Part shown: piece by piece, positions 57,640-64,000 of the stretch | How the letters are laid out: each line of letters starts with the position of its first letter | Numbering within the stretch: position 1 is the stretch's first letter | Origin: DASVEG01 sp035540495 | Lineage (GTDB): Bacteria > Actinomycetota > Acidimicrobiia > Acidimicrobiales > CADCTF01 | Length of the DNA: 64,000 bases | NCBI GenBank assembly: GCA_035540495.1 | Contig: DATLGL010000060.1 | Span: 186,001 to 250,000 of the forward strand | Direction of reading: 5' to 3' | Program-made: the position numbers and the translations under genes | The notes under the pieces: model-generated | The model's database searches: none | The model's input: only the letters and a program-made list of their open reading frames with translations | Told to the model about the DNA's origin: nothing

Positions 57640-59022
57640 ATGGCGCGGGTCGTGGTGTGCGGGGCGGGAACGTGCGGTCTGATCACGGCGATGCTGCTCG
57701 CCGACGACGGGCACGAGGTGGTGGTCGTCGAGCGCGACCCCATGGAGCCGCCGGCGCCGGCCGACGCGTGGGAGGTGTGGGAGCGGCGCGGTGTCAACCA
57801 GTTCCGGCTGGCGCACTTCCTGATGTCGCGCTTCCGGTACGACCTCGTCCGGGAGCTCCCCCGGCTCATCGACGCCCTCGCCGCGGCTGGCGCTTACGAG
57901 TTCAACTTCTTCGGACCGTTCCGAGACGTCATCCCCGACCCCGAGCGATTCGACGTCATCACCGCCCGGCGGCCGGTACTGGAAGCCGTCGTCGCTGAGG
58001 TCGCACGACAGACGCCGCGCGTCGAGGTGCGTCGAGGCGTCGGCATCGCGTCGCTCACGACAGGAACGTCGACGAAGCAGGGCATCCCCCACGTAACGGG
58101 CGTGGTCACCGAGTCGGGGGAAACCATCGCGGCCGACGTCGTCGTGGCGGCGACGGGTCGAAGGTCGCCGCTGTCGAGGTGGCTGGTCGACGCCGGAGCG
58201 AGGGCGCCGTACGAGACCGAGGAGGACTCGGGCTTCGTGTACTACGGCCGCTACATGCGCTCCTCGGACGGAACGCAGGCGATGCACAGCCCGCACCTCG
58301 GCGACTACGGGTCGATAGGCCTGCTGGCCCTCCCGGCCGACCACGGCACCGTCGGCGTCGGGATCATCTCGTTCTCGGGCGACGCGGCGCTGCGCACGCT
58401 TCGCCACGAGGAACCCTGGCGGCGGGTGTTCTCGGCGCTGCCGGGCGCGGCTCCGCTCGTCGACCTCGAGCCGATGTCCGACATCGTCGCGATGGGGAGC
58501 ATCGAAGACCGGTACCGCCGGTTCGTCGTCGACGGCGAACCGGTCGCGACCGGGGTGTTCGCGGTCGCCGACGCGTGGGCAGCGACGAACCCGACGCTCG
58601 GCCGCGGCATCTCACTCGGCGTCAAGCACGCCATCCTGCTGCGCGACCACCTTCGCGCCGCCGATGGATCGCCGTACGACCAGGCGCTCGCATGGGACGA
58701 CGTCACCGAGCGGGAGATGACGCCCTGGTACGACACGACGGTCTGGCACGACCGCCACAAGGTGGCGGAGTACATCGCTGCCGCAGGTGCCGGTCCGGCC
58801 GTCGACGACGACCGCTGGGTCCGGTTCTGCTCCGTGCAGCGTCTGTTCCAGGGCGACCTCGACCTCGCGCTCCGTTGGGTGGATCGAAGCGCGTTCTTGT
58901 CGTCACCGCCGAACGCGCTGCTCGACGATCCGGAGATCCTGGCGAAGATCGAGAACGCGCCGCCTCCGAGCGACCACGACGGACCGACGCGCGAGCAGCT
59001 GCTCGAGCTCGCCGCCCGCTAG
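57640..59022 (+). CDS. FAD-dependent monooxygenase, styrene-monooxygenase-like
   Basis: About 460 residues from ATG 57640. The FAD motif is VVVCGAGTCGLITAMLLADD with the acid in EVVVVERDP; the second FAD region is TGVFAVADAWAATNPTLGRG and the DG-like motif is VVAATGRRSPL. This fits group A/E flavin monooxygenases that oxidise aromatic or unsaturated compounds. No ferredoxin or flavin reductase is adjacent. Its start lies 43 bases after the DUF2079 gene. Confidence 0.78.
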   Translation: MARVVVCGAGTCGLITAMLLADDGHEVVVVERDPMEPPAPADAWEVWERRGVNQFRLAHFLMSRFRYDLVRELPRLIDALAAAGAYEFNFFGPFRDVIPDPERFDVITARRPVLEAVVAEVARQTPRVEVRRGVGIASLTTGTSTKQGIPHVTGVVTESGETIAADVVVAATGRRSPLSRWLVDAGARAPYETEEDSGFVYYGRYMRSSDGTQAMHSPHLGDYGSIGLLALPADHGTVGVGIISFSGDAALRTLRHEEPWRRVFSALPGAAPLVDLEPMSDIVAMGSIEDRYRRFVVDGEPVATGVFAVADAWAATNPTLGRGISLGVKHAILLRDHLRAADGSPYDQALAWDDVTEREMTPWYDTTVWHDRHKVAEYIAAAGAGPAVDDDRWVRFCSVQRLFQGDLDLALRWVDRSAFLSSPPNALLDDPEILAKIENAPPPSDHDGPTREQLLELAAR

Positions 59023-59730
59023 CTACTTCTTGTCGTCGTCGGTTTCGTTGATGTCGAGAAGCCGCTCGCGCACGGCGTAGATGACCGCCTCCATGCGGGA
59101 GTGGAGGTGGAGCTTCTCGAGGATGTTCCGGACGTGGTTCTTGACCGTGTTCTCGGAGATGTACAGCTCGTCCGCGATCTCGCGGTTGCTCATGCCCTTG
59201 GCGACCAGCTTGAGGACCTCGAGCTCGCGCGTCGTCAGCGTCGGCGACGGGTACTGGTGCTTCTCGTTGACCCGCTTCTCGAGCGCGACGAACTCCGTGA
59301 GCAGCTTCGACGCCATCGACGGGCTGATGAGGGTCTGGCCCTGCACGACCGCGCGGACGGAGTCGGCGACCTCTTCCACGCTGACCTCCTTCAGGAGGTA
59401 GCCGGACGCACCGGCCTTGATCGCCTCGAAGAGGTCCTGGTCTTCGTCGGAGACCGTGAGCATCAGGATCTTCGTGGTCGGGACCATGTCGTGGATGGCC
59501 CGGGCCGCGTCGATGCCGTTGACGCGCGGCATCCGCACGTCCATGAGGATCACGTCGGGCGCGAACTCCTCGGCCTTGACGATCGCTTCTTCGCCGTCTT
59601 CGGCCTCGGCGACCACATCGATGCCTTCTTCGGTGTGGAGGACCACGTTCAGACCGCGCCGGAACAACGGCTGGTCGTCAGCGATCATCACCCGGATGAC
59701 GCCGTGCTTCTCGCCGTCGGTATCAGCCAC
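59023..59730 (-). CDS. NarL/LuxR-family response regulator
   Basis: 235 residues. The receiver domain (15-130) has the acidic pocket MIADDQ and the phosphorylated Asp in VILMDVRMP, with Lys in GYLLKEV. The C-terminal HTH is LTTRELEVLKLVAKGMSNRE, IADELYISENTVKNHV. Start GTG 59730 with GGAGGG five bases upstream. No sensor kinase lies next to it, so it is an orphan in this window. The 190 bases 59731-59920 hold its promoter region but no gene I can support. Confidence 0.93.
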   Translation of the reverse strand: MADTDGEKHGVIRVMIADDQPLFRRGLNVVLHTEEGIDVVAEAEDGEEAIVKAEEFAPDVILMDVRMPRVNGIDAARAIHDMVPTTKILMLTVSDEDQDLFEAIKAGASGYLLKEVSVEEVADSVRAVVQGQTLISPSMASKLLTEFVALEKRVNEKHQYPSPTLTTRELEVLKLVAKGMSNREIADELYISENTVKNHVRNILEKLHLHSRMEAVIYAVRERLLDINETDDDKK

Positions 59731-59920
59731 CGGTCCCTCCTACCTGCCTGGCCCGGCCCAGTTCGACTGGGCTGGTCGCGAACCCCACCGTGGTGCTCAC
59801 TCGAAGTGATCACTCCGAAAGAGTCGGCGTTCCTGGGCCTGACATTAGAGGTAGGAGCCCCCCGACCGGGGCATCCTCGGTCTGGTCCGGGCGTTCGACG
59901 CCAGGACGGGTCCGGTCGGA

Positions 59921-60286
59921 CTACGTCTCGTCGTCGAGATCGACCGGCGCAGCGGCCGGGGCCGGCGCCATCCTCCGGGGATGAGATCGGCCGACGAGCT
60001 TGCCCTTGAGCTTCGTCATCTGGTGCTCGAGCTTGTCGACGACCTGGTCGACGGCGGCGAACGCGTCGGTCGCCGATGCGCGGGCCCGGATGACGTGGCC
60101 GTGGCCGATCATCGTCACCTCGCACACCTCACGATCGGTGATGCGCCGGTTCTGCTCTTCGAGGAAGCGGACCTCGGCTCGCTCCATGCCGTCGTAGAAG
60201 CGGCCTACTCGGCCGACCTTCTGTTCGACGGTCGCCCGGAGCGTGGGCGAGACCCCGACCTTCCCGTGCCGGATGGCGATGTGCAA
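59921..60286 (-). CDS. hpf: Ribosome hibernation factor HPF/RaiA, short form
   Basis: Blocks the tRNA and mRNA channel of idle ribosomes. About 121 residues. The N-terminal HPF domain is seen in LHIAIRHGKVGVSPTLRATV, ERAEVRFLEEQNR, CEVTMIGHGHVIRARASATD and VDQVVDKLEHQMTKLKGKL. The C-terminal ribosome-dimerising domain found in long HPF is absent; instead there is a short tail ending VDLDDET. Start is TTG 60286 with GAGGAGG six bases upstream; the longer frame upstream is not protein-like. comF lies two genes upstream and secA downstream as in mycobacteria. Confidence 0.85.
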   Translation of the reverse strand: MHIAIRHGKVGVSPTLRATVEQKVGRVGRFYDGMERAEVRFLEEQNRRITDREVCEVTMIGHGHVIRARASATDAFAAVDQVVDKLEHQMTKLKGKLVGRSHPRRMAPAPAAAPVDLDDET

Positions 60287-60705
60287 CGAAGCCTCCTCGA
60301 GGACGTCGTGCTGCAAGAGGGGAACAGGGGGTGAAACGGCGACAGCCGAGACCCGAAGGCCCCGGCTGTCGTCGAGAACTGGGATTCGTGCGGCTGACCT
60401 GGTCTTTGACCCCACACTCGCCTGCGGAGGGCGTGACGGACCGGACGGCGGCGGCACCGGGGAACCGGCGCCCAACGCCTTCCGGGACGGCCCGCTTCGG
60501 CCCTTCTCCGCAACCCCTGACCGCCATTCGGTCGGGGACGGGCAGGACTTACTCCTAAGCCGCACCATGCTCAGCAACCACCGGTTGCCTTACGTGGGTC
60601 GTTTCGCCTGCGACTGGCATCGACTTGCAACCACAGACCCGCACGAGGCCCATGGCGCAGTGTAGGCCCGGTTCCTGAGCGACCGACAGGGCCGGACGGC
60701 TCTTG
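60287..60705 (-). promoter_or_regulatory. Long leader/intergenic region before hpf
   Basis: 419 bases without a supported gene. On the minus strand it holds a perfect 9-bp stem (CGACAGCCG at 60340-60348 with CGGCTGTCG at 60363-60371, 14-base loop) 54 bases before the hpf start. A possible -10 TACACT lies near 60660 (complement of AGTGTA). The length and the stem suggest that hpf is controlled at the RNA level or has a distant promoter, but no known riboswitch is recognised. Confidence 0.4.
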
Positions 60706-60927
60706 TTACCAAGTCGCAACGTGGCTGGCGGAGCCGATCCGGCCGGCAGCCAGAAGCCCTTCGACGATGCCGGAGACGACCTCGGGCTCGTCGGGTGAAC
60801 GCACCTCGAGGGCGCGCCGGACCCGGGTCAGCTCCGACGACCGCACCCCGTTCGTGTCGGCACGAAGGGCGTCGAGCAGACCGGGGGGAAGTGACACGGT
60901 GTCGCCGGGCTCTCCTCGCGTACGCAC
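60706..60927 (-). CDS. Small hypothetical protein after comF
   Basis: A 73-residue protein, MRTRGEPGDTVSLPPGLLDA followed by a helical region (SSELTRVRRALEVRS, VVSGIVEGLLAAGRI). It starts three bases after the comF stop, so it is likely co-transcribed. The pattern of helices loosely recalls small anti-sigma (FlgM-like) proteins, but I do not claim that. Unknown function. Confidence 0.5.
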   Translation of the reverse strand: MRTRGEPGDTVSLPPGLLDALRADTNGVRSSELTRVRRALEVRSPDEPEVVSGIVEGLLAAGRIGSASHVATW

Positions 60928-60930
60928 GTG

Positions 60931-61572
60931 TTAGGGGTCGGCGGATCGATTCTTCACCTTGAGCGGTGTTCGCCCCGCGGTGACGGCGTTCACCGAAGTT
61001 GTGCCGGCGTTGCGAAGAGCAAGCGCCGCAGCCGTGAGCGTCGCCCCCGTCGTGACGACGTCGTCGACCAGGAGCACACTCGACGGCGTCGGGGGCCGAC
61101 GTGCGTGGAAGACCACGCCGGAGGCGCGGGCGGCGGCCGGCCGGCCGGTCTGCGACACCGCGCCCTCCCGCACGAGCAGCGGCGCGACGGGCAGCCGCAG
61201 GTCGCGCGCGATCCGCCGGGCCAGCACCTCGGCCTGGTCGAACCCGCGCGTGCGGCGGCGGGCAGCTGAGGTGGGAGCCCACGTGACGACGACCTCTTGG
61301 TTTGCCGCAAGTGATCCCGCCATCTGGTCGTGCACGAGCGCCACCATCCCGGCCGCGAGCCACGAGACGACCGATCGGGCGTTGCGGTACTTCAGGCGGG
61401 CGATCAGCTCGCGGCCGACGCCCTCGTAGAGGAGGAGCGCCCGGAAGCCGTCGAGACCCTCGGGCGGCGCGACCGGCGGCGCGGCGCGGAGCGCGCGCCA
61501 GCACCCGTCGCACGGCGCAGCGCCCCGCCGGCCGCAGCCGGGACACGCCGACGGCAGGAGGAGATCGAGCAC
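60931..61572 (-). CDS. comF: ComF-family phosphoribosyltransferase-like protein
   Basis: 213 residues from GTG 61572. Four N-terminal cysteines (SACPGCGRRGAAPCDGC) form a zinc finger, then LLLYEGVGRELIARLKYRNA and the PRT loop VLLVDDVVTTGATLTAAA are typical of ComF. RRRTRGFDQAEVLAR is the other family signature. Homologues help DNA uptake and replication restart; in actinobacteria the role is open. It heads the comF-small ORF-hpf group. Confidence 0.9.
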   Translation of the reverse strand: MLDLLLPSACPGCGRRGAAPCDGCWRALRAAPPVAPPEGLDGFRALLLYEGVGRELIARLKYRNARSVVSWLAAGMVALVHDQMAGSLAANQEVVVTWAPTSAARRRTRGFDQAEVLARRIARDLRLPVAPLLVREGAVSQTGRPAAARASGVVFHARRPPTPSSVLLVDDVVTTGATLTAAALALRNAGTTSVNAVTAGRTPLKVKNRSADP

Positions 61573-61644
61573 GATCGCACCGTAGGAAGCAGGTGCGACA
61601 CGAATTCGACCGGGCGGCGCGCCAGCCGCCGATACCCTCGCCCG

Positions 61645-62274
61645 GTGCTCACGCTTCCGCCGCCGACGGAGATCCGCCGCCGCCTTCCGCGGCTGTCCGT
61701 GGGCCTCACCGCGTGCGGCGTCGGGCTCGCCCTGATGGTTCGCTCCGACCTCGGCCTCGGACCGTGGGAGGTCCTCCACCAGGGCATCTCGCAGCGGGTC
61801 GGGCTACCGATCGGCTTCGTCGGGATCGTCGTCGGTTTCCTCGTGCTGCTCGGATGGATCCCGATGCGCCAGCGGATGGGCATCGGCACGCTGAGCAACG
61901 TCATCTGGATGGGGATCGTCATCGACGGCGTGCTGGCGGCACTGCCAGAGGTCGATGCGATCGCGGTGCGGATCGCGCTGCTCGTCGCGGGCATCGCCCT
62001 GTTCGGCGCGGGCAGCGGGCTCTACATCGGCGCCGGGCTCGGTCCGGGGCCACGCGACGGATTGATGACCGGCATCGCCAGCCGCGGGTACTCGCTGCGG
62101 CTCGTGCGAACCGCGATCGAGGTGTCGGTTCTCGTCGCGGGATGGCTGCTCGGCGGCACGGTCGGCATCGGCACCGTGCTGTTCGCCTTCACCATCGGCC
62201 CCCTCGTGCAGCTGTTCCTTCCGCGCTTCACCGTCCCCCTCCCCCACGCGACGCTGACCGCGCCGGCGGAGTGA
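61645..62274 (+). CDS. YczE-like polytopic membrane protein
   Basis: 209 residues starting with GTG. About five membrane segments (LTACGVGLALMVRSDLGLGP, VGIVVGFLVLLGWIP, IALLVAGIALFGAGSGLYIG and two C-terminal ones). The motifs SDLGLGPWEVLHQGIS and GAGLGPGPRDGLMTGIA are diagnostic of the YczE/YitT-related group, found near secondary-metabolite and transport genes. Function not known. Divergent from comF by 72 bases, which should hold both promoters. Confidence 0.82.
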   Translation: MLTLPPPTEIRRRLPRLSVGLTACGVGLALMVRSDLGLGPWEVLHQGISQRVGLPIGFVGIVVGFLVLLGWIPMRQRMGIGTLSNVIWMGIVIDGVLAALPEVDAIAVRIALLVAGIALFGAGSGLYIGAGLGPGPRDGLMTGIASRGYSLRLVRTAIEVSVLVAGWLLGGTVGIGTVLFAFTIGPLVQLFLPRFTVPLPHATLTAPAE

Positions 62275-62298
62275 ACCGCTAGGACGGCTGGACGGCCG

Positions 62299-63138
62299 CT
62301 AGACCGGGAAGAAGCCGCCGCTCGGCGAACGCTGCTCCCGGATGTCGTCGAAGCGGGCGTCGATCATCGGGAGCCAGTCGTCGTGGGTGAGGATGTAGAA
62401 GCGCCGGGTCTGCACGGCGTCGACCACCATCTGGGCGACGACCTCGGGCTGGAGCCCGTTCTCGAGGACGCCCTTCAGCGCGCCTGCTCCGAGGTCGATC
62501 GACGCCGCCGCCTCTTCGTTCTGCAGCTCGACCGGCCGGTTGCGTGACGACTCGCCGATGCCGGTGTTCACCCAGCCGGGGCACAGGACGCTGACGCCGA
62601 CCTTCCCGCCGGACATCTGCAGCTCCTTGAAGAGCGTCTCGGAGAGGGTGACGACCGCGTGCTTCGACACGTTGTACGGGCCCATGAACGGCGGCGAGGT
62701 GAGGCCGGCCATCGACGCCGTGTTCACCACATGGCCCTCGCCCTGCTCGACGAGCCTCGGGACGAACGCCCGGATCCCGTGGATGACGCCCCAGAGGTTG
62801 ACCCCGAGCGTCCACTGCCAGTCGCGCTCGGTGAGGGTCCAGCTCAGGCCGCCGGTTGCGACGCCGGCGTTGAGGTGGACGACGTGGAACGTCCCGAACT
62901 CGTCGACGGTGCGCGACGCGAGGGCGTCCATCGCCTCGCCCTTCGAGACGTCGGTGGTCACCGCCAGCACCTCGTGGCCCGCCTCGGCCAGCTCCGCGGC
63001 GGCCTTCTCGAGCGCGGCCTCGTCGACGTCGGCGAGCACGACCTTCATGCCCTCCCGAGCGAACGCGGTGGCGGTCGCCTTGCCGATGCCGCTCGCCGCG
63101 CCGGTGACGACGGCGACCTTCCCCCCGAGCTGCTTCAT
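62299..63138 (-). CDS. Short-chain dehydrogenase/reductase
   Basis: 279 residues. Cofactor motif VVTGAASGIGKATA with Asp in VVLADVDE suggesting NAD preference, HLNAG in place of the usual NNAG, catalytic Ser in VNTASMAG and YNVSKHAVV with YxxxK. The C-terminus is extended by about 25 residues (LTHDDWLPMIDARFDDI) as in a group of actinobacterial SDRs of unknown substrate. It lies seven bases after the isomerase gene. Confidence 0.88.
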   Translation of the reverse strand: MKQLGGKVAVVTGAASGIGKATATAFAREGMKVVLADVDEAALEKAAAELAEAGHEVLAVTTDVSKGEAMDALASRTVDEFGTFHVVHLNAGVATGGLSWTLTERDWQWTLGVNLWGVIHGIRAFVPRLVEQGEGHVVNTASMAGLTSPPFMGPYNVSKHAVVTLSETLFKELQMSGGKVGVSVLCPGWVNTGIGESSRNRPVELQNEEAAASIDLGAGALKGVLENGLQPEVVAQMVVDAVQTRRFYILTHDDWLPMIDARFDDIREQRSPSGGFFPV

Positions 63139-63145
63139 GTCGGCC

Positions 63146-64000
63146 CTACCCCTCCTTGAGGCGCTGCTTCAGATCGACGAGCACCGGCACCGGCCCGGGG
63201 TCGATGCCTTCCTGATACGCCATGTAGAGCGACACGAAGTCGCCGAAGAGGATCAGATCGAGCAGTTGTGCGAGGTCGCCCTCGCCCTCGGCGTGGACCT
63301 CTTCGATCGACGCGACGACCTCGCGCACGACGTCGAAGACGAGGTCGAAGCGTCGGGTGACCTGCGGGTGCTCGGAATCGTGGCGCAAGGCGATGAGCGT
63401 CACCAGCTGGCGGGTGACGTCGCCGTGCTGGCCCCACCCGCAGACCTCGTTGTGGCACAGCTCGGGCTGCGCGGCCCAGAACGCCGGCGCCTTGGCGTTC
63501 TCGTTGATCTGCGTCTTCCACCGCAGCGAGACCGCGGAGCCCACGGCGCCTCCGCCGTAGATCAGCGGGACCGTGCGCCCGATGCGACGGGCCAGCTGCT
63601 CCGCCTCGTTGCCGTCGCGGGTGAGGCGGTCGCGACGCCGCTGGAGCTGGCTCACCGCGAGGTCGATCCACTGCGTGGCACCGGGGAACAGCCCCATCTG
63701 CTCGAGCACGACCATCGGCGGGATCGCCATCGCGCCGAGGGCGGCACGGGGCTGAGGGATCGTGCTCGGCACTGGGATGACCGGCACGTTCCACCCCTCT
63801 GCGAGACGGGCGAGCTCGCCGCCGGAGGTGACGGCGACGATCTTCGCGCCTTCCATCGCTGCGGCCGTGGCGGCCTCGACAGTCTCCTCCGTGTTGCCGG
63901 AGAACGAGATGGCGAACACGAGGGTGTTGTCGCCCACGAAGGCCGGGAGCTCGTAGGACTTCACCGTGATCACGGGCACGGCCATGAACGGACCCGCGGC
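63146..64000 (-). CDS. Bifunctional phosphoglucose/phosphomannose isomerase, 5' truncated
   Basis: SIS-fold sugar isomerase of the archaeal/actinobacterial PGI/PMI type interconverting fructose-6-phosphate with glucose- and mannose-6-phosphate. The frame stays open to the window end, so the N-terminal part is missing. Seen are the first SIS domain end (FAISFSGNTEETVEAATAAA, with the phosphate loop SGNTEE), second SIS domain (TVPLIYGGGAVGSAVSLRWK) and the catalytic Glu/His region FWAAQPELCHNEVCGW. The next gene on the strand is the SDR. Confidence 0.88.
   Translation of the reverse strand, partial: AAGPFMAVPVITVKSYELPAFVGDNTLVFAISFSGNTEETVEAATAAAMEGAKIVAVTSGGELARLAEGWNVPVIPVPSTIPQPRAALGAMAIPPMVVLEQMGLFPGATQWIDLAVSQLQRRRDRLTRDGNEAEQLARRIGRTVPLIYGGGAVGSAVSLRWKTQINENAKAPAFWAAQPELCHNEVCGWGQHGDVTRQLVTLIALRHDSEHPQVTRRFDLVFDVVREVVASIEEVHAEGEGDLAQLLDLILFGDFVSLYMAYQEGIDPGPVPVLVDLKQRLKEG

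Noticed and set aside
60287..60577. N-terminal extension of hpf
   Set aside because: Residues encoded there are Pro/Ser/Arg-rich and unlike HPF, and a good GAGGAGG stands before the TTG at 60286.
60706..60927. FlgM-like anti-sigma factor
   Set aside because: Only a loose helical resemblance; no flagellar genes nearby, so left as hypothetical.

Overview
The window is GC-rich DNA from the chromosome of an actinobacterium, most likely of the Acidimicrobiia type. This placement is inferred from gene content and order only. The supporting signs are an InhA-type enoyl-ACP reductase, a mec-cysO-cysM cysteine pathway next to murI/MBL/rph/rdgB, comF-hpf-secA and prfB-ftsE-ftsX linkages as in mycobacteria, an F420-type luciferase-like oxidoreductase, a WhiB protein and frequent GTG starts with 1-4 base gene overlaps. 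Genus cannot be told.

Layout. 1-5189: type II fatty-acid synthesis operon (fabH fragment, fabG, acpP, fabF, acyl-CoA carboxyltransferase, InhA-like fabI). 5205-9476: small J-domain protein, Pro-rich exported protein, clpP, tRNA-Leu(UAG), three VOC proteins, dodecin and a hotdog thioesterase. 9564-13037: queD-queC-queE (preQ0 synthesis), a RidA protein, a D-threonine-aldolase-like enzyme and a YegP protein. 13051-20615 (minus strand): one long run mec-cysO-cysM, FMN hydroxy-acid oxidase, ECF sigma factor and its membrane partner, murI, MBL hydrolase, rph and rdgB. 20634-21532: smpB and the tmRNA gene ssrA.

21510-36058 is a 14.5 kb integrated element that uses the 3' end of ssrA as attachment site. 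A 24-bp direct repeat marks both junctions and a 16-bp repeat just inside each end probably binds the integrase. It has a short rightward left arm (unknown proteins and an excisionase-like HTH protein), a long leftward block (XRE and HTH regulators, Zn-ribbon and unknown proteins, a primase/TOPRIM/helicase gene, seven TGCGACGA iterons, HNH nuclease, terminase small and large subunits, WhiB), and a rightward integrase operon at the right end. No portal, capsid, protease or tail gene is visible, so it looks like a phage satellite or a heavily reduced prophage. Two of its genes carry frameshifts.

36113-64000 returns to ordinary chromosome: DinB protein, methyltransferase, membrane-bound spermidine-synthase-like protein, DUF983, two large RsbU/SpoIIE-type phosphatases with PAS and GAF sensors, LLM oxidoreductase, a membrane protein with EF-hand-like loops, the cell-division group ftsE-small membrane protein-ftsX-M23 hydrolase, a CAP-domain protein, prfB, secA, a DUF2079 protein, a flavoprotein, a NarL-type regulator, hpf, comF, a YczE-like protein, an SDR and the start-truncated phosphoglucose/phosphomannose isomerase. 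No rRNA operon, CRISPR array or insertion sequence was seen.
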